A stretch of 64,000 nt of DNA from Linanthus parryae (lineage: Eukaryota > Streptophyta > Magnoliopsida > Ericales > Polemoniaceae). A program made the position numbers and the translations under genes. The notes beneath the pieces were generated by a model. That model saw nothing but the letters and a program-made list of their open reading frames with translations, ran no database searches and was not told the DNA's origin. Below, piece by piece: positions 1 through 10,150 of the stretch. Location: assembly GCA_023055425.1 (NCBI GenBank), contig JALGPY010000008.1, positions 23,905,359-23,969,358 of the forward strand, written 5' to 3'. Within the stretch, counting starts at the first letter, position 1. Each line of letters begins with the position of its first letter.

Positions 1-1093
1 CCGGATCCGGGTGAGAATTAGCCGGATCCGGGTGGGAATTGTCTATATAGTTTTTAATAATCAACTGTTCAATAATGTTAAATTAATTCCCGGATCCGGC
101 ATATCACCCTACCGGATCCGGCTGACCCAAATTAATCTGTAAATAATCTAGCTCATCCAAACCGGTCAGATTAAAATTCAAAATTTCATTAATCTATCTA
201 ATAATTCTGCTTTGCCAAACTAAGCTATTGAAGTGAACTCTCAGTCCTTGAATAGAGAGATGAACAGAGCATTGATGAAAAATGCTGCGCCACACGATGA
301 TCTAAAGTAGAAAGAGTAGTCAGTGAATTGACACACCCCTGTTTGGGTTAATGTATTCCTAGACAATGATTTATTGGGCTTTGGTACAAGCAATCCATTT
401 GAATAAAATTATTTCCATCCCTCAAAGAAACAAGTTTTTTGTTTTTTTTAAGGAAAAAACAAGTTTTCTGTTACGGAAGGGAAAACATGGAAAATGATGC
501 GCCCTAATTAGATGACTGTTTGGTACGTAGTTTGTGATATGACTGGGGAAATTGATTTACATGAAAATGTTGCAATCTTATTCTTGCCTCTATCCTACGA
601 CTTAATCCGTAGCAATTTTTTCGACTCAACTCAAAATGAATGGTCATTTATGAAAGAAAACTAAGAACTCCAGTTCATTATCGGTAAAACCGGAAGTACA
701 GAAGCAATGATATCGTATATGTGTCGTACAATAGGCTCATATGAGTCACAAGTACATTGAATCCATGTGATTTATAAGAATTCCACACGGCCTTAGCATA
801 GCAAGTATTTACAAGACCACCCTTGATAAATACAAATATTAAATCTCGTGAACACATGTCTAAACTTTGCAAGAAATTAACTTGTTGAAAAGTACGACCA
901 AAGTCGAAAACAACGAACAATAAAATTCACCAATAATGGAGATTGGAGTCTTAACTAAAGATTTGTTCCGGCCTAATCACAATGTATAATCAACATTATT
1001 CCCTCAATTTTACCCCAGCTAACCACCTTAGCTATATGGCTTTTAATCACAAGTGGTACTGTCAAATAAATAAACTTGGCGACTCAACCAACA
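1..1093. other. Intergenic, no gene recognised
   Basis: AT-rich sequence without a convincing coding region; the longest open frame (678-920, minus) is short and resembles nothing I know. The first 125 bases hold four copies of the 10-base palindrome CCGGATCCGG (near 1, 23, 92 and 112), set in two slightly different contexts. Nothing else stands out before the tRNA gene. Confidence 0.6.
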
Positions 1094-1167
1094 GGCCTAT
1101 TAGCTCAGCTGGTTAGAGCGTCGTGCTAATAACGCGAAGGTCGCAGGTTCGAGACCTGCATGGGCCA
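1094..1167 (+). tRNA. tRNA-Ile (anticodon AAU)
   Basis: A 74-base cloverleaf folds cleanly. The 7-bp acceptor stem pairs GGCCTAT with ATGGGCC, with one G-T pair, and the discriminator base is A. The D arm is GCTC/GAGC. The anticodon stem TCGTG/CGCGA closes the loop CTAATAA, which places AAT at positions 34-36 and reads isoleucine codons. The T arm is GCAGG TTCGAGA CCTGC and supplies the internal B box; the A box lies in TAGCTCAGCTGG. No intron is seen. A Pol III terminator-like T run follows from 1172. It looks functional. Confidence 0.95.
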
Positions 1168-1175
1168 TTCATTTT

Positions 1176-2077
1176 TGTTTTTTTAAACTCTTTCACTTTC
1201 ACTCATGAAAATGTCATATCTTCACTTTCACTACTGAAAGTGTCATCATATCTTCCCTTCATCCTGTGCCAGTGCCAGTGCCCAACTGTCTTCTAATGGA
1301 TCAAATTGTCCAATGAAATCCCTGTATCAAGTGAAATCTTCTTTCACCGTCTGTAGAAGGACATAATGGGAAAGATACCTACAAGCACTTCATCCAAATC
1401 TTCAGTATCAGAGTACTCAGAACATCACAGAAATCGGCAGTTCACTGCATAAGAAATCTCTACAAAAAACCATTATATTAACAAACTCAAATCAGCTCAT
1501 TAGCGATCTGTCAGTACACTACAGTCAGTTAGCCTTTTGCACTGACTTGGCTTTGTTTCCGGTATTAATCATTATCAATATGTGCCTCATGTGGAGAAAG
1601 AATAAGCACTTTGGATTTGTTAAATGATATAAATAAGTCACAAACATAGTTATGAACTAGAGTAACAAATCGAAATCATACACAGCCATGAAGTTTTCGT
1701 CACACTGATACACCTTCACCAACAAATGCCCTTCATGCCTACCACTGCGGACTTGCAGGCATCTGTGAATGTTATTGTTGAGGAAAATTCTAGCTCTTTA
1801 AGTGATGATGGTTAGCGTTTCGCTTCCATTTTCGTCACACTGATACACCTGCCACATCAGTAGATGCGTAAATATCACACATATTTATGCTTTCAAATTT
1901 CTTCAAATCTTCACAACGAGATTTTACTTATGACATGTTTCCATCCACATCACTTATGTTCAACTTTTGTAAGATTTTTTGTTCACGTAAAGTTTTCATT
2001 TGCACCAGAGGTGTAAACAACTTCTATATAACAATGGGCTTTAGAAAAAATCCTACTACCGAAAGATAGATAAAAAT
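1176..2077. repeat. Diverged copy of the flank downstream of the F-box genes
   Basis: No gene is visible. Stretches around 1530-1640 (a cytosine/thymine-rich segment with 'gacttggctttgtt', then 'agcactttggatttgt') and 1740-1800 match the sequence downstream of the ABCB and F-box copies at 7530-7800 and 22615-22870. This marks the region as the flank of a locally duplicated block. The copy here is the most diverged of the three. Confidence 0.6.
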
Positions 2078-3263
2078 TTAGAAGGAAGGGATGACCCAAG
2101 AGGGCCGGCAGAGGAAGCATCGCTGCCCTTTGGTGCCGCCTTGGTAGAGAATATCCGCCCTCTGTTCTTTCAAGCTGTGACTCCCATCTCTATACCCTTG
2201 CGGCCCATATCGTCCATGCGGATGTAATCAAGGTTGATGGTGTCGTTAAAATAGATGCAATCACGTCTAATGTCTGCAGCACCACAAGGAAGGACACAGA
2301 CCGGAGCACACCGTTGGCCTAGAAAGATTGACCTTCCTCCCAAATCATTCATCAGATGCCACTTGTCGTCATTATTATTAATGCTGGAGTCATCGTCGAA
2401 CCTGTACACCTGAAAAGAGGTGGTCATATAGTTATAGACTGGATACTCGCGCTGGTCAAGGTTGTGGTGGAGATATTTCTTGAGGACCGCGAGTAAATGA
2501 CCGCCAGATTCAGCCAAGTAGCAGCCGTTGGTACCAGCGAGTGGTATGGTTCCAACTAGTTTGGCTGTGATTGGATCAGGGCCGTTGATGTCTATAGAAA
2601 AGAGCTCTCCTGAATAATTGATGGCATAAAACTGACCGGAATGGTAGATCAGGTCCTCTAACGAAAACGTCCACGACGGAACGGTCTTGTTGTCTCGATG
2701 GTAACCCATGAAGTGTTTCCGGGTTTCCAGTATGCCAAGAAACTAGTGGTTCCAAATAGAATCATCAAAGCATAGTCGTCCGTCTCGGAAGGGCTGGCCG
2801 ACAAGGCTGGTGTCGAAAACATATAGGGAAAGTGGACGCTGTAATTTTTGAGATATTTACGGGCGCTGGGGAGGGGAATCCGAGCACGTGACAAGGGATG
2901 GAGCAGCTCCAAGACGCCGTCTCTGCCTCCTAAGGTAATAAGCCAACCTAGACAACTGTGTAGGATCTTGCCTCGAGTTTCGGGGAGGTGGACTCTGTGG
3001 ACCATGCACCCCTTTGTCAGGCTGTACAAGTCCCGTGATGAATTGTTGATGTCGCCGTCTTTGTGAGGGGGTAGGAGGAGCCACGGAACCTGGCCCACCG
3101 GAGAGAAGTTGTTCTTGACCGCTGCCGCAACGGACCGCCATGACATGCAAACTCCGCTGAATGCTGTCAAGTCTTCATACTGGTTCAGCTTCTTGGCAAT
3201 CGTCGACAATAGATCGTGCAGAAGCTCAGCCCAATCATCTCCCGTCACTCTCACTCTCACCAT
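2078..3263 (-). pseudogene. F-box/DUF295 (KIB1-like) pseudogene, copy A
   Basis: This is a paralogue of the intact gene at 7930-9180. The N-terminal F-box-like region (LLSTIAKKLNQYEDLTAF), the central 'LSRARIPLPS' block and the DUF295 part (SFQVYRFD, RSIFLGQRCAPV, TINLDYIR) are all recognisable. The reading frame is broken at least twice. A short insertion near 2700 puts the second half in another frame. A one-base loss near 2190, in the 'MGV-YSLEEQ' region compared with copy B, ends the protein early. Smaller internal deletions occur, including loss of the segment equivalent to 'IFDCMRINKPVYNH' of copy B. The likely former start is the ATG at 3261-3263; a hAT MITE sits just upstream. In intact relatives the product would be an F-box protein with a DUF295 beta-propeller, a possible SCF ubiquitin-ligase adaptor. 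I infer it is not functional. Confidence 0.85.
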
Positions 3264-3303
3264 CACCGCTACCAGCACCACCGAGATACAGTTTGTCTGT
3301 GTG

Positions 3304-3674
3304 CAGGGGCGGATGCAAAATTTTCTATCAGGGTGGGCATTTTTCCTTAAAAGAGCCATTATAATTTGTTACTATAGAAATTTAAGTTTTTAACTTTTAA
3401 TATACTCGCACTATGAAAATTAACATTATTTTGTTACAGTTGATCCCACAAGTCATACCTTAACTAATTCCAAACGTATCGACACTCTTCTAAAAAGAAG
3501 TTTGAGGTTCACAGAAGTTATTTACGGAACATTTCCATACATCTTAGGTCTTTTGTCAAGATCATAGGGGGGTCATTTACAAAAAATTGAAGAAACATTG
3601 TACAATAATAGTAGGGAAAAAAAATTTGAGGGTGGACCTAGGCCCACCTTGGGTCCTTACTAGGTCCGCCCTTG
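3304..3674. mobile_element. hAT-type MITE with 8-bp target duplication
   Basis: The 371-bp element starts CAGGGGCGGATGC and ends GGTCCGCCCTTG, imperfect inverted termini of the hAT type. It is flanked by a perfect 8-bp direct repeat, tctgtgtg (3296-3303 and 3675-3682), the length hAT transposases create. It has no coding capacity. The insertion lies just 5' of the F-box pseudogene, where it could have displaced promoter sequence. Confidence 0.88.
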
Positions 3675-3743
3675 TCTGTGTGTGTATATTATTTATAATC
3701 TAAGTTTAGGCCAAAGCCCAGCCCAGCCCAGCTATGATACATA

Positions 3744-4710
3744 CCAGTCCGTTTCTTCTCTTTAGCCCGCTTTGACTGGGCACGTTAATTAAGAAAACTT
3801 GCCATTTGACATTATTACCCCTGCCTCCTCTACTCTCTACTCTCTGTCTCTCATTGTCTCTCTCTTCCTCCTCTCTCTCTCTTTCTCCTTGGCAACAACA
3901 ACAACACAGCAAACGCAGGAAAGGAATAGGGAGATGGATCTGAAGATGGATCCATCAATATATTTACAGAGAGTAGAAAAAAATTACATATTGAAGAAAA
4001 AATCAGAAGAGAAGAGGAAGAAAAGAAGAAGAGGAACACAAGGGTGCACTGCTGTGGCATCGCCGGAGAGCAGAGCTGGTCGCCACCACCGCCTTCGAGC
4101 ACAGATCCTTCTCGTATCAGCCTCGTCGTCGCCGTCGCCGTCGCCTCCGTCGCCGCCGTCGCCGTCGCCTCCGTCGCCGCCGCCTCCTCGAAAAAAAATG
4201 ACAGATCTTGAATCAAGATCTGAAGATGAGATGCCAGAAAAAGAAGAAGGGAGAGAAGAGAAAAAGAACCTGGTCGCCACACCAGCGGCGCCGGCGCCAT
4301 CGCCACCAGCGGCGCCGGCGCCATCGCCATCGCCGTTGAGATTCACCAGGAGCGCCGCCGTCGACTTCATCCAATTCAGCGGCACAATCCTCCCTTCTTC
4401 TTCCCCTCTCTCTCTTTCTCTTTCGTGTTCTCCAGCAGACCATTTTTCCCCCTCTCTCTATCATCTATGAATGTGAGGTGAATAATGAATTTGAAGGAGG
4501 TGAGGCACTGATAAAGAAGGTAAGAAATAATGGGTAGTATTTTTTTTAGAGAAAGAAGTGGGTGTGGTGGGGTATGTGAAATGAAAGTGGGGTATTTGAT
4601 GAGGGTATTTTGGGTAGTTTGTAACAAAAACTATGCCAAAAAGGGAAACAGGTATCAAGAGATGAAACGTCCAAAAATAGAAAGTGGGCTAAAGAGAAGA
4701 AACGGAGTGG
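3744..4710. mobile_element. Stowaway/mariner-like non-autonomous element
   Basis: The termini are inverted repeats sharing the core GTTTCTTCTCTTTAGCCC (left near 3751-3768, right 4683-4702 inverted), and TA dinucleotides flank both ends (3742-3743 and 4711-4712), as for Tc1/mariner insertions. The interior carries a CT-rich tract, an A/G-rich tract and GCC/CCG-type triplet repeats. These give long proline/serine-rich open frames (for example 3799-4470) that I regard as non-genic. About 967 bp, with no transposase. Confidence 0.7.
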
Positions 4711-5040
4711 TAGTGCAGTAGTACAAGTACTGTACCAATTAAAAGTAAAGTAATTGAGGAGAACGAATTTTGGGTTGGGTTTGGATTCTATACTGACTTT
4801 GGCCCAACCCGGCCCCAGTATATAGCAACTAGCCTAATCCCCCTCAGAAAAAGGGAGAAAATTGAGATACTGAATCCCATCCAAGCTTTGAAAATATAGC
4901 TCAACTCCAGCCTATCCAAGGGATGGAAATATCTTCATGAACAGTAAGACACCACTATGATTTATTATATAGATGACTATGATTTATTATATAGATGATG
5001 ATATTTGTCATGTTCATGGACGTATTTGACGTCACTTTCT

Positions 5041-5077
<37 letters not shown>

Positions 5078-5674
5078 CCGTATCTAGTGAGAAATTAAGG
5101 TACTCGAAGATGTGGCCTGTAGTGGTGTACTACCACTCCATCACTGCTATTTATCTGCAAGTTGGACTTTGACTCGTATCTGGATCACTTTGACCGAGTG
5201 ATTTCGATAGCAAAACGATGTGATTTGCTCTTTGTAGGGCAGAAACAGAGAACCGCTTGCAATTGCAAGAGCAGTTTTGAGGAATCCGAAGATAGTACTT
5301 AGGCCTGTCAAACGGGCGGGTTGGGCGGGTTGCGCCCGTGTAAAAACAGGTTCAAGCATGATCGAGCCCAGCCGCCCTGCCCGTTTAACATGCATGGGTC
5401 AAATGGGTCTATACAAACCCATGCTCGCCCATTTAGCCCGTCTAGCCAAAAACTCTTATAAAGACAACACAAACATATCTAACAGCACCAGTTCACTACT
5501 GCCACCATACTACCCCCAACACCGCCGCCGCCACACCCCTAACACCGCCGCCAGTTACTATCTCAAACAAAAGTTACAATACAGTATAAAGACACGTACA
5601 AGTGGTCCGTGATCACGTCACAGTAATGAGTAACCCCATGGTAAAAACAACTGAACCGAGGGTCACTAAAGTAC
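4711..5674. other. Intergenic with MITE fragments and a 35-base poly-T
   Basis: No gene. A run of about 35 T lies at 5043-5078. Near 5150-5270 is a Stowaway-family fragment (TTTGACTCG..., GATAGCAAA...) resembling internal parts of the elements at 21612-21866 and 63710-63966. At 5299-5400 the sequence AGGCCTGTCAAACGGGCGGG and its GC-rich continuation resemble the end of a hAT-like element, but no matching right end was found. Around 5480-5540 are CCGCC-rich repeats. Confidence 0.5.
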
Positions 5675-6270
5675 CTGGAAGAAATCGCCTTTCGACAAAA
5701 AAAAAGTAGTCTTTACGAGCTCTCAAGTGGCCATTTAAGTCTGGCACGTACGACCACATGCTGCAGAGATAGAAAACAAACAATGAACACAATCTTGAGG
5801 ATGAAAAAAACTAAATTGTTTTATTTCACACCTGCCAAAGATGACAGGCAGCGATAACCCGTACAGCACACTCGAAAGATCGTTCATGAAACTCAGAAGA
5901 TTCCTGCGCATTTGGTCAGTCAAGGATTTAAAATAAAGAAATTGGGGAAAATACTGTCTCAAATGGAAAGAAGTAGGTTGTTACTTATGTCAACAGGCTA
6001 AACTAACCAACCAAAGTAAAATAACATCAGCTAAAAGCCTAGAACAGTGACCTAATGATGAAATGGGGGCACAAGTAAAATTTAAACTGCAGGCATGAGC
6101 AATGCACCAGTAAATCCTGGGATTCTTTGTGATCCTCTTGGTTTCTGCTGATGATACACAGCATCTTGAAGTCTGAATGAAGGACTTGGATTTCAAAGTA
6201 CCCTCACTGCTTTCCAGCAAAAAGAATGGACTCTGCAACACGCATGGGAATGTATTCTGACAGCATGTCC
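5675..6270 (-). pseudogene. Gamma-tubulin complex component 4 (GCP4) pseudogene fragment
   Basis: Three exon-like blocks on the minus strand match GCP4, a subunit of the gamma-tubulin ring complex that nucleates microtubules. Block 1 (about 6110-6270) reads MLSEYIPMRVAESILFAGK and continues, after a frame change, through NPSP and a QQKPRGSQ-like stretch. Block 2 (about 5831-5920) reads SSEFHERSFECAV then ACHLWQ, with several residues missing between. Block 3 (about 5675-5755) reads VVVRA, then NGHLRARKDYFF and GDFFQ in different frames. A splice acceptor (tag|GACATG) and donor (CAG|GTACTT) survive at the outer edges. Frameshifts in blocks 1 and 3 and the absence of the rest of this roughly 700-residue protein show it is a relic. 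Identification is from recalled family sequence. Confidence 0.75.
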
Positions 6271-6990
6271 TACAACAATAAGAACAGAACTCATAACGCA
6301 CTCACAATTTTTTAGGTAAAAAAACAGCATGATATGTAGCAGATGAAGAGCCAAGTTCCGAACAAGAGAACAAATGACAGTAAATTTTATCTAAAAGCTC
6401 CTAAATGAAAGACTATATGATTTATATCTTCAGAGTTCAGACATCAATGTCCAAGCTATGAGCACAAAAGGTTTCACAATTTTCAGTTGTCTTACCACAT
6501 ACTGTATGGGTTTCCAATCAAAGAGCACTAATTCAGACAGGATGTTTATCCAGGAGAAAAGTTATGTCGCCCGTCTTATAAATAACATATGAATCACCCC
6601 CGATAGCGGTTAGATTTCTTACAGTTGAAAATTAAGATGCCAAATTACCAATGTCAATCGGGAATCATGTCGTTCAATAACCAAGAATTGCATCCCAGGT
6701 CATCGTTGTGAACTTGTGTTGGCTACACATGAGCAGATTGAAACGGGGAAGCTAATAACACGGCTATTGAAAGCTAGAGATTATTTAGTTATCCATCACC
6801 AGCTATCGAGATATATGGTTTCAATAGTAACGTGTATGGAATTTTCATACAGAACAATTATTAGTCCCTCTGCCTCGAAAAGGATGTTGCATGTGACTCT
6901 TAACAGAGTTTGAGAAGATGCTTTTAACTAGGTAAATTTACAAAAGTATCCCGCCATGTGGTACATATTTTTGGGAAGCGAAAAACTGGA
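6271..6990. other. No gene recognised
   Basis: About 700 bp between the GCP4 and ABCB relics. Short open frames (such as 6716-6913, plus) have no recognisable motifs. It may hold decayed intron sequence of either neighbour. I found no transposon ends. Confidence 0.5.
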
Positions 6991-6999
6991 TTTGGAAAA

Positions 7000-7520
7000 G
7001 GGTATGGAGGGAAGTGAAAAAATAGGTTACTTATTTGCACATAGATTATCTACATTTCGAACAATGTTCAGGAAGTTCTTAATGTTGGAACGAACAACAA
7101 TAGTAGTTGCACATAGATTATCTACATTCGAGGATGTCCATACAATTATATATTGTCCTAAAGCATGTTTAAACGAAGACACACATGCAATTAACATCTG
7201 AAGGCGGAGAATATTTTGCAAGTTTGGTCAGCTTGCAAGTATCTCAAAAACACTAGAAGTCTAATCCCAACCAATATAAAATGGAACCACTGGGTTTTCT
7301 AGCTCTACTAATAACCTGGGTGATAACAATCAGAAGAGAAAGTCCGTGGACATGAAAGAGCAGCAGCCAAGTTGTGGTGACAATGCTTCAACAAAGTCTA
7401 CTTCAACTCCAACAATATGTGACTTGATTAAATTAAATGCGCCAGAACGGCTCTATGCTGTTCTGGGGTCGATAGGTGCGATTCTGTGCCTCTATTTGCT
7501 CTTGGAATTACTCGTATCCT
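7000..7520 (+). pseudogene. ABCB-type (P-glycoprotein) transporter pseudogene fragment, copy B
   Basis: Plus-strand pieces of a full-length ABCB transporter are recognisable. LERTTIVVAHRLSTF followed by a DVHTIIY stretch (about 7085-7150) is the end of the first nucleotide-binding domain, with the H-loop His of AHRLST. GGEYFASLVSLQVSQ (about 7204-7250) is the conserved segment just after that domain. A linker follows, then ICDLIKLNAPERLYAVLGSIGAI (about 7418-7485), the start of the second membrane domain (family form KLNAPEWPYA). The AHRLST-coding string appears twice (7036-7058 and 7107-7129). Frame changes and missing exons make it non-functional. A second copy of the linker/TMD2 part lies at 22300-22612. 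Confidence 0.8.
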
Positions 7521-7529
7521 GACTGCATT

Positions 7530-7929
7530 TTGTACTGACTTGGCTTTGTTCCCAGATTTGAAAGAATTAGTCACTAAGCAATAATATGTGACTGATGTAA
7601 GGAAACAATATGCACTTTGGATTTGTAAATGACATACACTACATCATAGACAACAGTTGTGAAATAGATTAACTGGTGCATTTTCAGCAAGCAGTTTAAT
7701 TTTAAAGATGGAAGTGAAACCCCAACCGTTTTCACATAATAGAAGAACTAGAATTTTCTTCAACAATAACATTCCCAGATGCCTGCAAAAGTCCGCGATT
7801 TAGCTTATCTGACTGGATTCTAGAAGAAGCATACATCAAACCATTAGAATCAATTTCTAGGATCAACTCAAAATCATTGCCACGGATCAACAGATAGATG
7901 ACACTAGCAAGTCCAGGGTGGCATGTCTC
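7530..7929. repeat. Duplicated flank between ABCB relic and F-box gene (copy B)
   Basis: Non-coding. It matches 22615-22870 closely (shared 'gtactgacttggctttgttccca', 'aagcaataatatgtgactgatgtaa', 'catacactacatcatagacaac') and 1530-1800 more weakly. The last 130 bases (about 7795-7925, TTTAGCTTATCTGACTGG...) also match 34440-34533, beside the PPR pseudogene. This is part of the locally duplicated block and forms the 3' flank of the intact F-box gene. Confidence 0.75.
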
Positions 7930-9180
7930 TTAGAAGGAAGGGATGATCCAAAAGGGCCGGCAGAGGAAGCAACGCCGCCCTTTGGTGCCGCCTTGGTAGA
8001 GAATATCCGCCTTCTGTTCTTCCAAGCTGTAGACTCCCATGTCTATACCATCACGGCCTATATCGTCATTGCGGATGTAATCAAGGTTGATGGTGTCGGT
8101 AAAATAGATGCAATCAGGTCTAATATTGCCCGCACCACCAACATCACCACCACAAGGGACAGAGACCGGAGCACATCGTTGGCCTAGAAAGATGGACCTT
8201 CCTCCCAAATCATTCATCACATGCCACTCACTATTGGTCGAGTCGAACCTGTACACCTGAAAAGAGGTGGTCATATGGTTATAGACTGGCTTGTTTATGC
8301 GCATGCAGTCAAAAATCCCGTGGTGGAAGTGGGCAATCCCTCCGTAAGGAACTGGATTCTCGCGCTGGTCATGGTCGTCGTGGAGATATTTCTTGACGAT
8401 GGCGAGTAAATGACCGTCAGATTCAGCCAGGTAGAAGCCGTTGGTACCACCAGTGAGTACTTCACTAGGTATGGTTCCAACTAGATTGGCAGTGATTGGA
8501 TGATCAGGGCCGTTGATGTCTATAGAAAAGAGCTCTCCTGGATCATTGATGGCGTAAAACTGACCGGAGGATTGGTGGTAGATGAGGTCTTGGAATGAAA
8601 GCATCCACGATGGTCTTGTGGTCTCGATGGTAACCCATGAAGTGTTTCCGGGTTTCCAGTATGCCAAGAACTTAGCGGGTCGAAACAGAATCATCAAAGC
8701 ATAGTCGTCCGTCTCCGAAGGACTAGCCGACAAGGCTGCTGTCGATAACATAATGCGAGCGTTGAGGGCAAGATTTTTGAGATATTTACGGCCACTGGGG
8801 AGGGGAATCCGGGCACGTGACAAGGGATGGAGCAGCTCCAAGTCGCCGTCTCTGTCTCCTATCGTTATAAGCCAACCAAGAGAACTGTGAAGGTTCTTGT
8901 CTCGAGCTTCAGGGAGGTGGACTCTGTGAACCATGCCTCCCTTTGTCAGGCTGTACAAGTCCCGTGATGAATTGTCGTCATGGTCTTCGTGAGGAGCGAG
9001 GAGGAGCCACGGAACCTGGCCCGCCGGAGAGAAGTTCTTCTTGACGGCCGCCGCCACGGATCGCCGTGACCTGCAAACTCCGTCGAATGCAGTCAAGTCT
9101 TCGTACTGGTTCAGCTTCTTTGCAATCGTTGACAGCAGATCCTGATTAAGCTCAGCCCAATCCATCACCACAACCGCCAC
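7930..9180 (-). CDS. F-box protein with DUF295 domain (KIB1/SKIP23-like), intact
   Basis: A single-exon open frame of 416 codons, the only intact host-type protein gene in the window. Residues about 8-50 (ELNQDLLSTIAKKLNQYEDL...) form an F-box-like helical region expected to bind SKP1 in an SCF ubiquitin ligase. The rest is a DUF295/KIB-type beta-propeller. Landmarks are LSRARIPLPS near residue 140, SFQVYRFDSTNSEWHVM (about 320), GRSIFLGQRCAPV (about 345), DCIYFTDTINLDYI (about 375) and the C-terminal PFWIIPSF, which corresponds to the family's W-F/I-x-PS ending. The ATG at 9178-9180 is used; a second at 9163-9165 (MDWAEL) is an alternative. Length is typical for the family. The substrate cannot be told from sequence; family members act in growth, hormone or GSK3-like kinase turnover. 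A broken paralogue lies at 2078-3263. Confidence 0.88.
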   Translation of the reverse strand: MAVVVMDWAELNQDLLSTIAKKLNQYEDLTAFDGVCRSRRSVAAAVKKNFSPAGQVPWLLLAPHEDHDDNSSRDLYSLTKGGMVHRVHLPEARDKNLHSSLGWLITIGDRDGDLELLHPLSRARIPLPSGRKYLKNLALNARIMLSTAALSASPSETDDYALMILFRPAKFLAYWKPGNTSWVTIETTRPSWMLSFQDLIYHQSSGQFYAINDPGELFSIDINGPDHPITANLVGTIPSEVLTGGTNGFYLAESDGHLLAIVKKYLHDDHDQRENPVPYGGIAHFHHGIFDCMRINKPVYNHMTTSFQVYRFDSTNSEWHVMNDLGGRSIFLGQRCAPVSVPCGGDVGGAGNIRPDCIYFTDTINLDYIRNDDIGRDGIDMGVYSLEEQKADILYQGGTKGRRCFLCRPFWIIPSF

Positions 9181-9729
9181 CTACGACTATGGATGGCAAT
9201 ATTGAACAAAAGAACATGAACAAATAGAGGAACATAAGGAAAGCATAAGGTGATAGAGTTATATCCAGCAATTTAGTAAACAATGCATCCACTCTCTTAA
9301 TTCTCATTCAGACATTTCATCAAACACTTGTGCTGCATTTCGTATTGATAAACTTTCAGGAAGATACAATTGACAATTTAGTAAACGCCTTTTGTTTAGA
9401 GGCTTTTGAACATGAACCCATATGGCGACTAGACAGTTGTAGACCTAAAACCCTAGAACAGGAACCACACAATGTGGCGACTAAGAACCCTGAATCGATT
9501 GATTCGACTTAACATGAAATAGGGTTTGATTTTGCAGATAACTCAGAGCAAGAGAAGGAAGAGAGATAGTCACATATGGTACCTTGAACGAGCAGAGCTT
9601 GAGTTGTATGATGACCGATTGAAGCGAGACCAGGGTCTGAGAGATTGAGCTTTCTGAGAAGGACTGAATCGAAGCGAGACCAGGGTCTGAAGCGAGAAAA
9701 AATTGAAAGAATTGGCGTCCTACCCGTCT
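9181..9729. other. 5' flank of the F-box gene; no second gene
   Basis: The probable promoter/upstream region of the minus-strand F-box gene lies here. A 20-base direct repeat, gaagcgagaccagggtctga, occurs at 9634 and 9673 (39-bp spacing). The small frame at 9330-9512 has no recognisable content. The right edge abuts the terminal repeat of the MULE-like element. Confidence 0.5.
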
Positions 9730-9907
9730 GGTGAATTGGTCTTTGAAAAATACCCGTCTCTCACTTATGTTTATTTGTTGACCTGACTTAGGGTTAACCA
9801 TTGTAACTAATTCAATTTTCTCTTGATTAACTTTCTTTTTAAAACTAAACTCTCTCTTCTCTCTTCTTAACAACTGGGACGTGAGACTTGTGTGCTCGTC
9901 CCAGTTG

Positions 9908-10028
9908 TTTCTCGTCCCAGTTTGTATTGCTCGTCTCAGTGTGGCAATATACTGAGACGAGAGTTCTGCTCGTCTAAGTATATTGCCACACTGATACTGA
10001 GACGAGCAATACAAACTGGGACGAGAAA
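9908..10028. repeat. Long foldback hairpin (54/60-base arms, 7-base loop)
   Basis: The left arm 9908-9961 and right arm 9969-10028 are near-perfect reverse complements, differing by one 6-base insertion (tatcag) in the right arm and a single base, with loop agttctg. The arms carry the GACGAG/CTCGTC motif repeated through this transposon. It lies downstream (3') of the minus-strand acidic ORF and transposase. If transcribed it would form an almost uninterrupted RNA duplex. Confidence 0.9.
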
Positions 10029-10150
10029 CTGCTCGTCTAACACAGAAACTGTGTTTTTTCCAGAAAAAAGTACGAATCCATAATCAAAACATGAACCAGT
10101 TGAGAAACAGGGAAGTTCATTACATTAAAAACTTAAAAACATGACGAAAA

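Noticed and set aside
3799..4470. 223-codon plus-strand frame with long Pro/Ser runs
   Set aside because: It is made of CT, GA and CCG repeats inside a Stowaway-like element. Overlapping frames are open on both strands, as expected for triplet repeats, and no domain is visible.
8221..8480. Small frames on both strands within the F-box gene
   Set aside because: Shadows of the intact minus-strand coding frame.
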